Positions 50,066 to 58,948 of a stretch of DNA of 64,000 bases are shown one piece after another (within the stretch, counting starts at the first letter, position 1; each line of letters opens with the position of its first letter). The notes under the pieces were generated by a model. That model saw only the letters and a program-made list of their open reading frames with translations. It was not told where the DNA came from and did no database searches. This DNA is from Rossellomorea orangium. Lineage in GTDB: Bacteria > Bacillota > Bacilli > Bacillales > Bacillaceae_B. A program made the position numbers and the translations under genes. Location of the stretch: the NCBI RefSeq assembly GCF_019334305.1, contig NZ_JAHWGH010000014.1:496001-560000 (forward strand). Reading direction: 5' to 3'.

Positions 50066-50899
50066 TTATAACGTAAACGGCGGAATATACCGGCCATCCA
50101 CATCCGTAAAATCGTATTCTTTCGCAAGATCTCCTGCTCTCAAAGCCTGCCCAGTCTTCTCCATCACCCCTGGATCCATTGCCAGTGCCGTAATGGCACG
50201 TCCAACATAATATGGGGTTTCGGATTTCTTTAAGTCTTCTGATTCCTGCCAGTTTTCCTCGTTCACACCCATATGTTCAAGCACCAGCTCTGTCCTCATG
50301 AATCCCGGGGATACAGCCATGACGGCGATTCCGTCCTCTTTCAGTTCTTTTGAAAGACCGTACGCCATGCGGACGAGGGCGTTTTTCGCAAGGTCATAAT
50401 AGAACTGTCCCGTGTACTTGCCTTCATCCCAGAACGTCGTATGAATGATGAGCGTACCATCCCCTTCCCGCAGGAGAGGGATGGCAAAATGATTCGTCGC
50501 GAGCTGTGCCCTCACGCCTGCCGTAAACATCGTGTCCCAATTTTCAAGAGACTGTTCCCAGAATTCCCCTGGATTCACACCGATATCATGAGCGCCCCAT
50601 ACGTTATTGATGAGTATATCGAGTCTGCCTTGTTCCTCCCGAATTTGCTCAATGACCGCTTTCGTTTCAGCATCAATCGTATGATCACACTGTACCGCGA
50701 TTCCTATTCCACCTGCCTCTTGGATTTGAGCTGCTGTATCATCGATTGTCCCTGGAAAGTTTTGCGTAGAGTTCCCTTTTGTACTGCGCCCGGTCACATA
50801 CACCGTGGCTCCTTCTCTTCCAAGTTCAATGGCGATCCCACGCCCCGCTCCCCTGCTTCCTCCTGTTACAAGCGCTACTTTTCCTGCCAGTGATTTCAT
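50066..50899 (-). CDS. Short-chain dehydrogenase/reductase
   Basis: 277 residues from ATG 50899 after GAAAGGAATGG. Dinucleotide loop TGGSRGAGRGIA, NNVWG instead of the usual NNAG, and active-site YYDLAKNALV. Substrate unknown. Divergent from a WYL-domain regulator that may control it. Confidence 0.86.
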   Translation of the reverse strand: MKSLAGKVALVTGGSRGAGRGIAIELGREGATVYVTGRSTKGNSTQNFPGTIDDTAAQIQEAGGIGIAVQCDHTIDAETKAVIEQIREEQGRLDILINNVWGAHDIGVNPGEFWEQSLENWDTMFTAGVRAQLATNHFAIPLLREGDGTLIIHTTFWDEGKYTGQFYYDLAKNALVRMAYGLSKELKEDGIAVMAVSPGFMRTELVLEHMGVNEENWQESEDLKKSETPYYVGRAITALAMDPGVMEKTGQALRAGDLAKEYDFTDVDGRYIPPFTL

Positions 50900-50932
50900 C
50901 CAACCATTCCTTTCATCCACTAAGATAACCCC

Positions 50933-50979
50933 ATTATACGATTCCATTCTTGACATCCATTGTCATATTTCATTAAATA
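50933..50979. promoter_or_regulatory. Divergent promoter region with inverted-repeat operator
   Basis: Plus strand, for the regulator: TTGACA (50950-50955), 18 bases, TAAATA (50974-50979). Minus strand, for the SDR: TATAAT (50938-50933). A 15-bp inverted repeat TGACATCCATTGTCA (50951-50965) covers both -35 regions, a good place for the WYL regulator to act. Confidence 0.5.
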
Positions 50980-51008
50980 AAAGAAAAACCAAGAAAAAGG
51001 TGAGGAAC

Positions 51009-51977
51009 ATGAGAGGCGACCGTTTGATATCCATAGTACTACTCCTACAAACACATGGCCGGATGACGGCGAAGGAACTTTCAGAGAAGCTGGAGGTTTC
51101 CGAGCGGACCATCCACCGGGACATGGATGCCTTGAGCGGGACCGGGATTCCCGTGGTGGCAGAGAGGGGACAAAAGGGTGGCTGGTCGCTTCTTGAGGAC
51201 TACCGGACGGACCTGACAGGGTTGAAGGAATCGGAAATCCGCGCCCTATTCGTTTCTCCTTCCAATCATCTTCTGGAGGATCTCGGTCTGACGCGTATAA
51301 CCGAAGAAGCAAGGAACAAACTGATGGCCTCCCTCCCGCCCTCTTACCGTGAGAACGGGAAGGATGTCTGGAACCGGATCCATATCGACACAAGCTCATG
51401 GCGAAAGCAGAAAAACAAGACGGCCTCTCTCGAAACCATCAAAGAGGCGGTCTTTCAGGAGATCAAATTAAGAATCACCTACGAACGGGCTGACGGAGAA
51501 AGGGATGAACGCATTGTGGAACCACTCGGCCTCGTAGCCAAAGGTGACCTCTGGTACCTCATCGCTGCCAAGGAAAACGGGGATATCCGGAATTACAGAG
51601 TGTCCCGGATTCATCACACAGAAACCTTGGACGAGACGTTCCAAAGACCCTTGGGCTTTGACCTGACCGAGTATTGGTCGTCCTCCACCCAATCCTTCAT
51701 CAAAAGACTGCCTTCTTATGAAGTGAAAGTGGAGGTGTCACCACATCTTTTATCCAGGCTCACATTCTCCGGAAGGTTTGCCCGGGTCCTCGCAGTTGGG
51801 GAACGAAGAGGTGACGAGTGGATACCCGTGACGCTCTCCTTTGATACGGAAGAAGAGGCAAAAGCGTATCTCCTAGGGTTCGCCGATGGGGTAAAGGTGA
51901 TAGAGCCCGCTGACCTCAAGCAGAAGATCGTTAAAATGGCTGAGGCTACGGCTTCATTTTATCGCCGAATGGAATAA
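51009..51977 (+). CDS. WYL-domain transcriptional regulator
   Basis: 322 residues from ATG 51009 after AAAGGTGAGG. Residues 1-60 form a DeoR-like helix-turn-helix (MTAKELSEKLEVSERTIHRDMD). The WYL domain spans about 140-220 (LRITYERADG, DLWYLIAAKE) and is followed by a WCX-type C-terminal domain. WYL proteins sense small ligands or nucleic acids. Likely regulator of the divergent SDR gene. Confidence 0.87.
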   Translation: MRGDRLISIVLLLQTHGRMTAKELSEKLEVSERTIHRDMDALSGTGIPVVAERGQKGGWSLLEDYRTDLTGLKESEIRALFVSPSNHLLEDLGLTRITEEARNKLMASLPPSYRENGKDVWNRIHIDTSSWRKQKNKTASLETIKEAVFQEIKLRITYERADGERDERIVEPLGLVAKGDLWYLIAAKENGDIRNYRVSRIHHTETLDETFQRPLGFDLTEYWSSSTQSFIKRLPSYEVKVEVSPHLLSRLTFSGRFARVLAVGERRGDEWIPVTLSFDTEEEAKAYLLGFADGVKVIEPADLKQKIVKMAEATASFYRRME

Positions 51978-52029
51978 TTCTCCCTTCTCTTTGATATGTT
52001 TTAAAAAACGTTATCAAGGAGAGTCTCCC

Positions 52030-52965
52030 ATGAAAAACATCATTTTATTTGCGGATCCCGGCATTGATGATTCCATCGCCATCATGTATGCCCTTTTGAA
52101 TCCAAACATTAAGGTTCTCGGTATCGTCTCCAGCTACGGAAATGTTGAGAAGAAGCAGGCAACCGATAACATCGCTTATCTGCTCAAGCTTGCTGATAGG
52201 ACGGATATCCCGATCATCGGCGGATCCAACAGCCCTTCATCCGGGAAAATCCCGACCTATTATCCTGAAATCCACGGACAGGAAGGCTTGGGACCGATCA
52301 GGCCTCCGGAAAACTTCTCCGGGGAACTCACCAACTTTTCCAAACTCTACACCATCATTGAAGAGAATCAGGACGTCACAATCGTAGATGTCGGAAGGAA
52401 TACGTCACTCGCTTCCCTTTACCTGTTAGGCGAAGACATAACAAAAAAAGTAAAGGAATTTTATATTATGGGAGGGGCGTTTTTCGTACCTGGAAATGTG
52501 ACTCCTTCAGCGGAAGCCAACTTCTACGGAGATCCGATCGCATCAGAACTCGTGGTCAAGAATTTCGACAATCTGTATATCGCCCCTCTAAACGTTACGA
52601 ATAAGGCAATTGTCACCCTTGAACACATTAAAACCATCCAGGAGATGAACGGCAATCCCGTCATCGAGATCCTTGATGACGTCATGACTTACTATATCGA
52701 CGCCTATAAAAAGCTGATCCCCGGTATAGGCGGCGCCCCCCTTCACGATGTCGTCACCCTCTCCCTGATGGTGAACCCCGATATGGGGAAAACCATCCGT
52801 AGGGACGTCGAAGTACTGACTTCAGGACTTGGGCAGGGTACATCCATCGCCGATTTCAGGGTCAGCTCGAAACCGGCTGAAAAGAACATTAACATCTATC
52901 TGGAGATGGATTATCAAATGTTTGTTGAGGATTTCATCAACGTGATGACAGGAAAAAAGGGATGA
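52030..52965 (+). CDS. Nucleoside hydrolase (IunH/YbeK family)
   Basis: 311 residues from ATG 52030 after AAGGAGAG. Calcium-binding signature ADPGIDDSIAI (about 8-18), a little altered from DTDPGxDD, then the FYIMGGAF strand, NFYGDP and HDVVTLSLM with the late aspartate. It would split ribonucleosides into base and ribose. Ends in a strong terminator. Confidence 0.85.
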   Translation: MKNIILFADPGIDDSIAIMYALLNPNIKVLGIVSSYGNVEKKQATDNIAYLLKLADRTDIPIIGGSNSPSSGKIPTYYPEIHGQEGLGPIRPPENFSGELTNFSKLYTIIEENQDVTIVDVGRNTSLASLYLLGEDITKKVKEFYIMGGAFFVPGNVTPSAEANFYGDPIASELVVKNFDNLYIAPLNVTNKAIVTLEHIKTIQEMNGNPVIEILDDVMTYYIDAYKKLIPGIGGAPLHDVVTLSLMVNPDMGKTIRRDVEVLTSGLGQGTSIADFRVSSKPAEKNINIYLEMDYQMFVEDFINVMTGKKG

Positions 52966-52989
52966 GGCGGCCGTGCCTCATCCCTTTTT
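52959..52989 (+). terminator. Bidirectional terminator
   Basis: 10-bp stem GGGATGAGGC / GCCTCATCCC with a 6-base loop and TTTTT. The stop codon of the nucleoside hydrolase lies in the stem. Confidence 0.9.
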
Positions 52990-53233
52990 ATATACTTGAT
53001 TTATAAATCAGGAGTTGAATAAAGACAAATAACATGAAGACAGATACAGCAAACAACATGTAGCTTTTATACGACTTTCGATTCTTCTGGTACTCTTCTA
53101 GTCCCATGATCACCATAAGAGTCCCCATCCCCGCCATCGTATAAGGAAGCACATCATTATTGTCCGAAACAAGACCATAGACGGCTACTGCCAGCACAAT
53201 GATGCTGATCGTTTTTCTCATTTTTTCTAACAT
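52988..53233 (-). CDS. yczI: DUF3953 family membrane protein (YczI-like)
   Basis: 81 residues with three membrane segments. LPYTMAGMGTLMVIMGLEEYQKNRKSY is the conserved DUF3953 centre. GGGGAATCAACC precedes ATG. Function unknown. Confidence 0.8.
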   Translation of the reverse strand: MLEKMRKTISIIVLAVAVYGLVSDNNDVLPYTMAGMGTLMVIMGLEEYQKNRKSYKSYMLFAVSVFMLFVFIQLLIYKSSI

Positions 53234-53300
53234 GGTTGATTCCCCATTTCTGTTTCTTCCACATCCTTATTTTACCACATGATTATGTCCCTCTTAGCAT

Positions 53301-53339
53301 AAAAAAGTGCCTGACCACATACAGGTCAGACACACTTTT
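53301..53339 (-). terminator. Terminator of the VOC protein gene
   Basis: Long stem of AAAAGTG...CTGACC paired with GGTCAG...CACTTTT (one offset base), 7-base loop, T run on the minus strand. Confidence 0.8.
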
Positions 53340-53341
53340 CT

Positions 53342-53737
53342 CTACTTCGCATCCTTATCCGGCTGATGAATCCCGAACACATTGCCTTCTGTGTCTATGT
53401 AATAGCCTTGCCAAGCCATTCCAGGCAGGGCATACTTCGGCATGGCGACCTTGCCGCCGTGTTCAAGGATGAGCTTTTCTGTTTCATCATAGTTCCCGAC
53501 ACCCATCGTACACGAATACCCGTTCATCGGCTGATTCGGCTGAGGTGGAGGACTTTGACGCTGCATCAATGCACCGTTGATCCCCATTTCATTTTCATCC
53601 CCGGTCACGGCCCCCACGTAAGGCATTCCGGCGTACTCACTCCAGTCCTCGAACTTCCAGCCGAATACTTCCCCGTAAAACGTCTTTGCACGTTCCATGT
53701 CATCCACATGTACTTCAAAATGAACCATTCTCCCCAT
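53342..53737 (-). CDS. VOC family protein
   Basis: 131 residues. MVHFEVHVDDMERAKTFYGEVFGW is the classic first module; the second ends QGYYIDTEGNVFGIHQPD. A Pro/Gln-rich loop (RQSPPPQPNQP) joins them. The YciI/CFP-30-like branch of VOC proteins is most similar in pattern. Function unknown. Not closely linked to the fatty-acid operon upstream (91-base gap). Confidence 0.83.
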   Translation of the reverse strand: MGRMVHFEVHVDDMERAKTFYGEVFGWKFEDWSEYAGMPYVGAVTGDENEMGINGALMQRQSPPPQPNQPMNGYSCTMGVGNYDETEKLILEHGGKVAMPKYALPGMAWQGYYIDTEGNVFGIHQPDKDAK

Positions 53738-53828
53738 TGTTCATACCTCCCATTATATTGTCATTCACACTATCATTTCGGGATCCCGGGGAGAATCCCT
53801 TCTTTTTTCTTATATAAATCAGGGCTGA

Positions 53829-55448
53829 CTAGGATTTCTCCACCAACAGATCCTTCAGCTGCTCACGCAATGCCCTTTTCAGGAATTTCCCCACCGATGT
53901 TTTCGGGATTTCCTCCATAAAGATGATTTCATCAGGAATCCACCACTTCGCGAATTGCGGGGCAATGAAATTCAGCAGTTCTTGTTTGTCGACTTTATCT
54001 TTATAAGGTGCCTTCAACACGACACAGGCAACCGGTCGTTCCTGCCACTGGGCGTGAGGAACGGCCACGATACTCGCTTCGAACACGGCATCATGTGCCA
54101 TTAAGGCATTCTCAAGATCAACGGATGAAATCCATTCCCCGCCGCTCTTGATCAGGTCCTTCGTCCGGTCAACCAGCTTGATGACGCCCTCTTCATCAAC
54201 GGTCGCAACGTCACCTGTATAAAGCCATCCATCCCTGAACGCATCCTGGGAACGCTCGTCCTTATAATACTCATCGGCAATCCACGGGCCGCGGAGCAGA
54301 AGCTCTCCCATTTCCTCGCCGTCCCATTTTACTTCTCCGTTAATGCCTATCACCTTCATCTCAAGTCCTGGCACAATGAGCCCCTGCTTGGAACGAATAT
54401 CGAGGATTTCCTCTTGATCAAGGTCCGTCTGGTAGCTCTTTAGCCTTGAAACAACGGCAAGGGGAGCGGTTTCTGTCATCCCATACGCATGAAGGAATGG
54501 AATGTTGTACTTCGTTTCAAATGCTTTGATCATGCCCCTCGGAGCTGCTGACCCTCCACAGACGATGGATCGCAGGGAAGAAGTATCATATTCACCCTTT
54601 TCCAGTTCATTCAGAAGCCCAAGCCAAATCGTCGGGACTCCGGCAGTAAAGGTAACTTTTTCCTTTTCAATCAGTTCAGCCAAGAGCTTCGGGGTAAACA
54701 GGGGACCAGGCAACACTTGCGTCGAGCCGAACCATGTGGCAGCGAAAGGCAGTCCCCATGCATTCGCATGAAACATCGGCACGACCGGCAATACGACATC
54801 CCTTTCTGATAAGGCGGCCGTATCCGCCAGACCGAAAGCATAGCTGTGCAGGACAAGCCCTCTGTGGGAATAGACGACACCCTTTGGTTGACCGGTGGTG
54901 GCAGAAGTATAGCACATTCCGGCAGGTTCATTTTCGTCGATATCCTTCACGAACTCGAAATTAGGACTTGCTTCACGCAGCAGCTCCTCATAAGAGTAGA
55001 CGGGCTCGAGTGTCGTTTCCGGAAGTTCATCCTTATCGGTCATGACAATATAAGCTTCTACTGTTTTGAACTGGTCCTTGCTTTTTTCAATGAGGGGCAG
55101 TAAATCCTCATCGACCAATAACACCTTGTCTTCCGCATGATTGACAATGTAAGTAATATGTTCAGGAGACAAGCGGATATTGATGGTGTGGATCACCGCT
55201 CCCATTCCCGGTGCTGCGAAGTAGGCCTCCAGATGGCGATGATGATTCCACGCGAATGTCCCGACTCTGTCCCCTTTCCCTACACCCAGTTTCTGAAGTG
55301 CGCTCGACAGTCTTCGTGTGCGCTCACCGATTTCTTTATACGTAAAACGATGGATTCCTGTTAGTGTCCTTGAAACGACCTGCTTCTTTGGAAAGAATTT
55401 TTCGGCTCTCTCCAAGAGCGAACCTACTGTTAATGGAACATTCATCAT
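53829..55448 (-). CDS. Acyl-CoA ligase, medium/long-chain type
   Basis: 539 residues from ATG 55448 after GGAAGGGGAAATGG. It activates a fatty acid with ATP and CoA through an acyl-adenylate. P-loop TSATTGQPKG has Ala in place of the usual Gly. A5 motif HAYGMTETAPLA and C-terminal GWLYTGDVATVDEEG, then GEWISSVDLEN and the catalytic lysine in KTSVGKFLKR. The GVVYSHRGLVLHSY and NVPLTVGSLLERAEKFFP segments resemble AlkK-type ligases. Last gene of the sigma-54 operon, 33 bases after the previous stop. Confidence 0.88.
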   Translation of the reverse strand: MMNVPLTVGSLLERAEKFFPKKQVVSRTLTGIHRFTYKEIGERTRRLSSALQKLGVGKGDRVGTFAWNHHRHLEAYFAAPGMGAVIHTINIRLSPEHITYIVNHAEDKVLLVDEDLLPLIEKSKDQFKTVEAYIVMTDKDELPETTLEPVYSYEELLREASPNFEFVKDIDENEPAGMCYTSATTGQPKGVVYSHRGLVLHSYAFGLADTAALSERDVVLPVVPMFHANAWGLPFAATWFGSTQVLPGPLFTPKLLAELIEKEKVTFTAGVPTIWLGLLNELEKGEYDTSSLRSIVCGGSAAPRGMIKAFETKYNIPFLHAYGMTETAPLAVVSRLKSYQTDLDQEEILDIRSKQGLIVPGLEMKVIGINGEVKWDGEEMGELLLRGPWIADEYYKDERSQDAFRDGWLYTGDVATVDEEGVIKLVDRTKDLIKSGGEWISSVDLENALMAHDAVFEASIVAVPHAQWQERPVACVVLKAPYKDKVDKQELLNFIAPQFAKWWIPDEIIFMEEIPKTSVGKFLKRALREQLKDLLVEKS

Positions 55449-55481
55449 ACAACCATTTCCCCTTCCGCTTCTCTTCATCTA

Positions 55482-56558
55482 TTATTCAACCGTTTCGTGA
55501 AGCCAGTCCCTTAACACCTCTTTCGTCTGCTCCCCTTTTTCCGGAGGCGGTGTGACGGCCCCTCGATGATCACTGTACATATTCACATGCCCTTCACCTG
55601 TGATAAAATCCTTTTCTTTAAAAGCAGGATACTCGGCAAGCTCTCCTGCCTCGAGAACCGGGGTAAGACAGCAGTCCACTGCCTGCCCGAATTCTGACCA
55701 TGCCTCCCGTGTTTTACTCTTGAACAAATCGACGAGCTCTCGGTAAACGGGATTTCCCGAACCCGGCTTCGAATAATGGGCAGACACCCAGTCTTCCCTG
55801 CCAAGGGCCTTACAGAAATTCAGCCAGAATTTCGGCTCAAGGGCAGCGAGTGTGAGGTATCCATGATCTTTCGTTTCGTATAAACCGTATGAAATCACGG
55901 TGCCGTTTAAAACCTGAACTCCATTGGGGTATCCTGTTTCTTTTTCAATCAGGACATGATTCGTCATCAGGGAAGCCATGCTCTCTGCAAGGGAAACGCA
56001 GTGATAGCTTCCTTTCCCTGATATCCCTCTCGCGACAAGTCCGCCAAGGATCCGTTCGCTTGCCGCCAATCCTCCGATATAGTCGGCAAAGGTATGACTC
56101 GGATGAACCGGTCTTCCACTCATATCCTTCATTTGGGCAAGGGCGCCGCTTACACTCATATAATTCAAATCATGACTTCCGAGCTGAGACATCTTCCCCT
56201 TGTTCCCGTAGCCGGTAATGGAGCAGTAGATAAGAGCCGGATGGATGTCGCTGACCGCTTCATACCCGAGTCCGAGCTTTTCCATGACGCCGGGACGGAA
56301 GCTTTCTACGAGTACATCGGCCTGCCGGATCAGGTCAAGGGCAACCCCTTTCCCTTCCTCCTGTTTCAGATCCAGGACGATGCTTTTTTTACCCCGGTTA
56401 TGTGCTTTGAACACTAAGCCGTTTCCATTTTGTCTCGCAGGATCTCCTTCCGGGGATTCTACCTTTATCACTTCTGCTCCGAGCTCCGCAAGCCTTAAGG
56501 TTGTGAAGGGTCCGGGTATATAGTTGGTAAAGTCGATGACTCTAATACCTTTTAGCAT
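55482..56558 (-). CDS. CaiB/BaiF family enzyme, probably alpha-methylacyl-CoA racemase
   Basis: 358 residues from ATG 56558 (TGAGGA 7 bases upstream). The fold is family III CoA transferase: MLKGIRVIDFTNYIPGP and ESFRPGVMEKLGLGYE. The SHDLNYMSVSGAL segment (H129) and FADYIGGL (D159), with R88, match the Arg/His/Asp set of alpha-methylacyl-CoA racemases better than formyl-CoA transferase. A racemase would allow breakdown of 2-methyl-branched acyl-CoA. CoA transferase activity remains possible. Within the operon, 34 bases after the thiolase gene. Confidence 0.8.
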   Translation of the reverse strand: MLKGIRVIDFTNYIPGPFTTLRLAELGAEVIKVESPEGDPARQNGNGLVFKAHNRGKKSIVLDLKQEEGKGVALDLIRQADVLVESFRPGVMEKLGLGYEAVSDIHPALIYCSITGYGNKGKMSQLGSHDLNYMSVSGALAQMKDMSGRPVHPSHTFADYIGGLAASERILGGLVARGISGKGSYHCVSLAESMASLMTNHVLIEKETGYPNGVQVLNGTVISYGLYETKDHGYLTLAALEPKFWLNFCKALGREDWVSAHYSKPGSGNPVYRELVDLFKSKTREAWSEFGQAVDCCLTPVLEAGELAEYPAFKEKDFITGEGHVNMYSDHRGAVTPPPEKGEQTKEVLRDWLHETVE

Positions 56559-56592
56559 AACGGAATCCTCACACCTCCTCGTTTGGATCTGT

Positions 56593-57747
56593 TCATGAGA
56601 GACGCTCGATGATGGTGGCATTCGCCATTCCATGACCTTCGCACATTGTCTGTAAGCCGTATCGGCCACCCGTTCGTTCAAGCTCACTCATCATGGTCAG
56701 CATCAGGCGAGCCCCGCTTGCGCCTAGCGGGTGACCGAGAGCGATCGCTCCTCCATTCGGGTTCAGTTTCCCGGGATCCGCACCTGTTTCCTTGAGCCAG
56801 GCCATCGGGACGGACGCAAAGGCTTCATTGACCTCGAACACATCGATATCCTCGAGTGCCAGACCTGATTTCTTCAATGCTTTTTCCGTTGCCGGAATCG
56901 GCCCTGTCAGCATCAAAGTGGGGTCGGATCCGACGACCACACGGGTATGGACTTTGAAGCGAGGCTTTAATCCGAGCTCCTCTGCCTTTTCACGACTCAT
57001 CAATAGAAGGACTGCTGCCCCGTCACTGATCTGGCTCGCGTTCCCTGCATGGATGACGCCATCTTCCTTAAAGACCGTTTTCAAACCGGCCAGAACGTCC
57101 GGAGTCGTCCCTTCCCTCGGACCCGAATCATCCGTGATCAAGATGGTTTCGCCGTTTTCATCCGTGACCTGTAGCGGCATGATTTCCTTTTTAAAATGAC
57201 CTTCAGCCTGAGCCTTCAACGCACGACGATGGCTTTCCGCCGAGAATTCATCCAGCTCCCTGCGGGTAAATCCATATTTTTCGGCAATCCGTTCTGCCGA
57301 TAAGCCCTGGTGGATGACTTCGTAACGACTTTTCAGTTTTGGACTGAACGGCTCGGCATTTCCATAATTGGACCCCATCGGAACTCTGGACATATTCTCC
57401 ACACCGCCTGCAATGACAACATCCATATCTCCTGCCAAAATCGCCTGGGCGGCGAAATGAACGGCCTGCTGGCTTGATCCGCACTGGCGGTCAATCGTCG
57501 TTCCCGGTACCTCAATGGGAAAACCTGCAATCAGGGCAGCGACACGGGCAATATCCCCCGCCTGTTCCCCGGACTGAGACACGCAGCCAAGAATGACATC
57601 CTCCACGAGCCCTGGATCGATCCCGGCTCGCTTCACGACCTCTTCAAGGACCCCTGCCGCAAGATCATCGGGACGGATATCCTTCAATAACCCCATCCTT
57701 CTTCCGACAGGTGTTCTCACACCTTCTACAATGACTACTTCACGCAT
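56593..57747 (-). CDS. Acetyl-CoA acyltransferase (thiolase)
   Basis: 384 residues. Nucleophile C89 in DRQCGSSQQA, NEAFASVPMAW, GHPLGASGAR with the active-site histidine and CEGHGMANATI with the second cysteine. It cleaves 3-ketoacyl-CoA to acetyl-CoA and a shortened acyl-CoA, the last step of beta-oxidation. No fadB-type hydratase gene precedes it, unlike fadBA operons. Confidence 0.92.
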   Translation of the reverse strand: MREVVIVEGVRTPVGRRMGLLKDIRPDDLAAGVLEEVVKRAGIDPGLVEDVILGCVSQSGEQAGDIARVAALIAGFPIEVPGTTIDRQCGSSQQAVHFAAQAILAGDMDVVIAGGVENMSRVPMGSNYGNAEPFSPKLKSRYEVIHQGLSAERIAEKYGFTRRELDEFSAESHRRALKAQAEGHFKKEIMPLQVTDENGETILITDDSGPREGTTPDVLAGLKTVFKEDGVIHAGNASQISDGAAVLLLMSREKAEELGLKPRFKVHTRVVVGSDPTLMLTGPIPATEKALKKSGLALEDIDVFEVNEAFASVPMAWLKETGADPGKLNPNGGAIALGHPLGASGARLMLTMMSELERTGGRYGLQTMCEGHGMANATIIERLS

Positions 57748-57776
57748 ATACCTCTCCCTTTCTACAATTCAAATAT

Positions 57777-58922
57777 CTATAAACCTAAATTCTTCGCAAT
57801 GATCGTCTTCATGATTTCATTCGTGCCTGCGTAAATACTCGCGACGGGAATATCGCGGAACCTTCTCGCAATCTCGTATTCTTCCATATATCCGTATCCC
57901 CCATGGAGCTGCATGCATTCGGCGGAGATTTTCTTGGCGATATCGGTTAGTTTCCACTTGGCCATGGACACCTTGGTCACGATATCCTCGCCGGCGATAT
58001 GTTCGGCGATCAACTGATCAAGGAACGATCTGCCCATTTCGATTTCTGTCGCCATTTCCGCAATTTTAAACTGGGTATTCTGGAATTTGCTCACCGGCTT
58101 TCCGAACGCTTCCCTGCTTTTCACATATTCGATGGTCTGTTCGAGCATCACTTCCGATGCCGTCTGGGCGGCAATCGCCACCAGCAGACGTTCCTGCTGC
58201 AGTTTATCCATCAAATACACGAAGCCTTTCCCCTCTTCCCCGAGCAGGTTTTCTTTCGGGACGCGACAGTCTTCAAAGATGAGTTCCGCCGTATCCTGAG
58301 AGTGCAGACCCACCTTATTCAGCTTCCTTCCCCGTGAGAAACCGGGTGCATCCCGTTCGATCACAAGAAGGCTGACCCCTTTATGTTTCGGGCTCGCCTT
58401 AGGGTCCGTTTTACAGGCAACCACGATGAGATCTGAATGGATTCCATTGGTAATGAACGTCTTCGCACCGTTGACGACATAGTGATCACCGTCAAGGACC
58501 GCTGTCGTCTTGATATTCGCCAGATCCGACCCGGTTCCGGGCTCCGTCATGGCAATTGCCGTAATGATTTCCCCCGTCGCACATTTAGGAAGCCAGCGTT
58601 TCTTCTGCTCTTCCGTTCCATAGGCTGTGATATAGGGCACTACAATATCATTATGGAGTCCGATTCCGACGAGGCCTGAGCCGACTCTTTCAATCTCTTC
58701 ATTGATGATGACCGAGAATCCCCAGTCCACTTCACTGCCGCCATATTGTTCCTCAATATCCGGACAGAGATAGCCCTGTTCCCCCATCTTCGTCCAGAAG
58801 GAACGGGGAATCATCCGATTCTCCTCCCACTGATCATAGTGAGGATACGCTTCTTTTTCTAAGAACTTTCGTAATGACCGTCTGAACATGTCATGATCAT
58901 CTGATAAGTAAAGATGTTTCAT
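57777..58922 (-). CDS. Acyl-CoA dehydrogenase, LCAD/IVD type
   Basis: 381 residues. FAD and substrate motifs: AMTEPGTGSD, FITNGIHSDL and YAGTNEIMK. The position that is the catalytic Glu in MCAD (YEGT) is Ala here, while E244 in KLQQERLL stands where LCAD and isovaleryl-CoA dehydrogenase keep theirs. Long-chain or branched acyl-CoA substrates are therefore likely. Electrons would pass to ETF. Start ATG 58922, 26 bases after the ligase stop. Confidence 0.9.
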   Translation of the reverse strand: MKHLYLSDDHDMFRRSLRKFLEKEAYPHYDQWEENRMIPRSFWTKMGEQGYLCPDIEEQYGGSEVDWGFSVIINEEIERVGSGLVGIGLHNDIVVPYITAYGTEEQKKRWLPKCATGEIITAIAMTEPGTGSDLANIKTTAVLDGDHYVVNGAKTFITNGIHSDLIVVACKTDPKASPKHKGVSLLVIERDAPGFSRGRKLNKVGLHSQDTAELIFEDCRVPKENLLGEEGKGFVYLMDKLQQERLLVAIAAQTASEVMLEQTIEYVKSREAFGKPVSKFQNTQFKIAEMATEIEMGRSFLDQLIAEHIAGEDIVTKVSMAKWKLTDIAKKISAECMQLHGGYGYMEEYEIARRFRDIPVASIYAGTNEIMKTIIAKNLGL

Positions 58923-58948
58923 GTTTCCCTCTCCTCTATGAAACTCTA

